DNA of 54,132 nucleotides from Kluyvera ascorbata ATCC 33433 (GTDB lineage Bacteria; Pseudomonadota; Gammaproteobacteria; Enterobacterales; Enterobacteriaceae): assembly GCF_000735365.1 (NCBI RefSeq), contig NZ_JMPL01000020.1:1-54132 (forward strand), given 5' to 3'. Below the pieces are notes generated by a model. It was given only the letters and a program-made list of their open reading frames with translations. It was not told the origin of the DNA and searched no databases. Shown piece after piece: positions 52,922-54,132 of this stretch (position 1 is its first letter; every line of letters begins with the position of its first letter). Position numbers and translations under genes: made by a program.

Positions 52922-54132
52922 ATGTCCGTTATGGAAGTCGATTTACATACGTTGAAAGTGAATGATCCGTTCTTCGCCCAATATCAACAACTGGTGCGAG
53001 ATGTGGTGATCCCCTATCAGTGGGATGCGCTGAATGACCGGATAGACGACGCTGAGCCGAGCCACGCGATAGAGAACTTCCGTATCGCCGCCGGGCTGCA
53101 GGAGGGAGAATTTTACGGCATGGTCTTCCAGGACAGCGACGTGGCGAAATGGCTGGAAGCCGTCGCCTGGTCGCTGTGCCAGAAGCCAGATGCTGAGCTG
53201 GAACGTACCGCCGATGAGGTTATCGAGCTGCTTGCCGCGGCCCAGTGTGAAGATGGCTATCTCAATACCTACTTCACGGCGAAGGCGCCAGGAGAGCGCT
53301 GGACCAATCTGGCCGAATGCCATGAGCTTTACTGCGCCGGGCATATGATTGAAGCGGGCGTGGCCTTCTTCCAGGCCACCGGCAAGCGCCGTCTGCTGGA
53401 GGTGGTATGTCGCCTGGCCGACCATATCCATCAGGTCTTCGGCACCGGTGAGCAACAGATCCACGGCTATCCAGGACATCCGGAGATTGAACTGGCGCTG
53501 ATGCGTCTGTACGAAGTGACTCAGGAACCGCGTTACATGGCGCTGGTGAACTACTTCGTCGAAGAGCGCGGTAAACAGCCGCATTTCTATGATGATGAGT
53601 ACGAAAAGCGCGGTAAAACCTCCTACTGGAATACCTACGGCCCGGCCTGGATGGTGAAAGACAAAGCTTATAGCCAGGCGCACCAACCGCTTGCCGAGCA
53701 GCAAACCGCCATCGGCCACGCGGTGCGTTTTGTCTACCTGATGACCGGCGTGGCGCACCTTGCCCGACTGAGCAACGATGAAAGTAAACGTCAGGACTGC
53801 CTGCGTCTTTGGAACAACATGGCACAGCGCCAACTGTACATTACCGGCGGTATCGGCTCACAGAGCAGCGGTGAGGCCTTCAGCAGTGACTACGACCTGC
53901 CGAACGATACGGTCTATGCTGAAAGCTGCGCTTCGATCGGCCTGATGATGTTTGCTCGCCGCATGCTGGAAATGGAAGGTGACAGCCAGTACGCCGACGT
54001 CATGGAACGTGCCCTGTACAACACGGTGCTCGGCGGCATGGCGCTGGACGGCAAGCACTTCTTCTACGTTAACCCGCTAGAAGTGCACCCGAAAACGCTG
54101 CAATTTAACCACATTTATGACCACGTGAAGCC
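52922..54132 (+). CDS. GH127 beta-L-arabinofuranosidase (C-terminus cut by window edge)
   Basis: The first ~403 residues of a cytoplasmic GH127 (DUF1680) glycosidase are present. These enzymes release L-arabinose from beta-L-arabinofuranosides such as hydroxyproline-linked plant arabinans. By alignment with the Bifidobacterium enzyme HypBA1, Glu318 (SSGEAF) is the probable acid/base, and Glu334 and Cys336 (YAESCAS) are zinc ligands. The cysteine nucleophile region lies beyond the window. No signal peptide is seen. AGGAG overlaps the transporter stop, and translation is probably coupled. Confidence 0.9.
   Translation, partial: MSVMEVDLHTLKVNDPFFAQYQQLVRDVVIPYQWDALNDRIDDAEPSHAIENFRIAAGLQEGEFYGMVFQDSDVAKWLEAVAWSLCQKPDAELERTADEVIELLAAAQCEDGYLNTYFTAKAPGERWTNLAECHELYCAGHMIEAGVAFFQATGKRRLLEVVCRLADHIHQVFGTGEQQIHGYPGHPEIELALMRLYEVTQEPRYMALVNYFVEERGKQPHFYDDEYEKRGKTSYWNTYGPAWMVKDKAYSQAHQPLAEQQTAIGHAVRFVYLMTGVAHLARLSNDESKRQDCLRLWNNMAQRQLYITGGIGSQSSGEAFSSDYDLPNDTVYAESCASIGLMMFARRMLEMEGDSQYADVMERALYNTVLGGMALDGKHFFYVNPLEVHPKTLQFNHIYDHVK

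Noticed and set aside
52943-53833. A 296-codon frame antisense to the GH127 gene
   Set aside because: The GH127 protein is recognisable on the plus strand with its catalytic residues; the antisense frame has no start signal.

Overview
The window is a chromosomal segment of an Enterobacteriaceae bacterium (gamma-proteobacteria). Gene content and order follow the Escherichia coli dpp-to-sgb interval (dpp, proK, eptB, yhjX, yhjY, tag, yiaC, bisC, yiaD, ghrB, yiaF, cspA, hokA, glySQ, ysaB, wecH, yiaB, xylBA/xylFGHR, bax, malS, avtA, ysaA, yiaJ, yiaK, yiaL, lyxK, sgbHUE). Most proteins match the E. coli lengths I remember to within a few residues. The organism is not E. coli itself: several genes are added, replaced or missing, and the diketogulonate operon has the yiaKLX1X2PQRS layout known from Klebsiella. 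An Enterobacter/Klebsiella/Citrobacter-like genus fits; I cannot name the species.

Layout. (1) 1-4100, minus strand: the 3' part of the dipeptide ABC transporter operon (dppA-B-C-D), with an intercistronic hairpin after dppA and a CA-rich GcvB-type target in the dppA leader. (2) 4456-9914: a REP pair, tRNA-Pro (proK) with a stringent-type promoter, eptB (LPS modification), yhjX with three YpdB-type boxes at a 21-bp period, yhjY, tag and yiaC. (3) 9892-14914: bisC, yiaD, ghrB and yiaF. (4) 15335-19699: an aromatic-acid-type MFS transporter where E. coli has yiaG, then cspA with its cold-shock leader, an ABC-F ATPase with a short leader ORF (absent here in E. coli), and an apparently intact hokA/sokA toxin-antitoxin locus. 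(5) 19717-24804: glySQ, ysaB, a 146-bp MITE-like inverted-repeat element, wecH and yiaB (yiaA is absent). (6) 24972-33194: the complete D-xylose regulon, xylBA diverging from xylFGH-xylR. (7) 33261-37885: bax, malS and avtA. (8) 38252-41151: an accessory pair between avtA and ysaA, a repetitive low-complexity lipoprotein followed by a TpsB (FhaC/ShlB-type) outer-membrane transporter. (9) 41143-50449: ysaA, the IclR-type repressor yiaJ, then yiaK-yiaL-yiaX1-yiaX2-lyxK-sgbH-sgbU-sgbE, which turns diketo-L-gulonate or ascorbate-derived sugars into D-xylulose-5-phosphate. The YiaMNO TRAP transporter of E. coli is replaced by a DUF4862 protein and an MFS permease. (10) 50453-end: an AraC-type regulator diverging from a GPH-family pentoside transporter and a truncated GH127 beta-L-arabinofuranosidase.

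The right half is largely a pentose and plant-sugar acquisition block: xylose uptake, periplasmic alpha-amylase, diketogulonate/lyxose use and arabinoside use all converge on the pentose phosphate pathway. The most novel-looking unit is the lipoprotein/TpsB pair. Its presumed substrate has no recognisable TPS domain; it is a lipoprotein with Gly/Ser/Asp repeats followed by degenerate heptad-spaced Val/Leu-Gly repeats.
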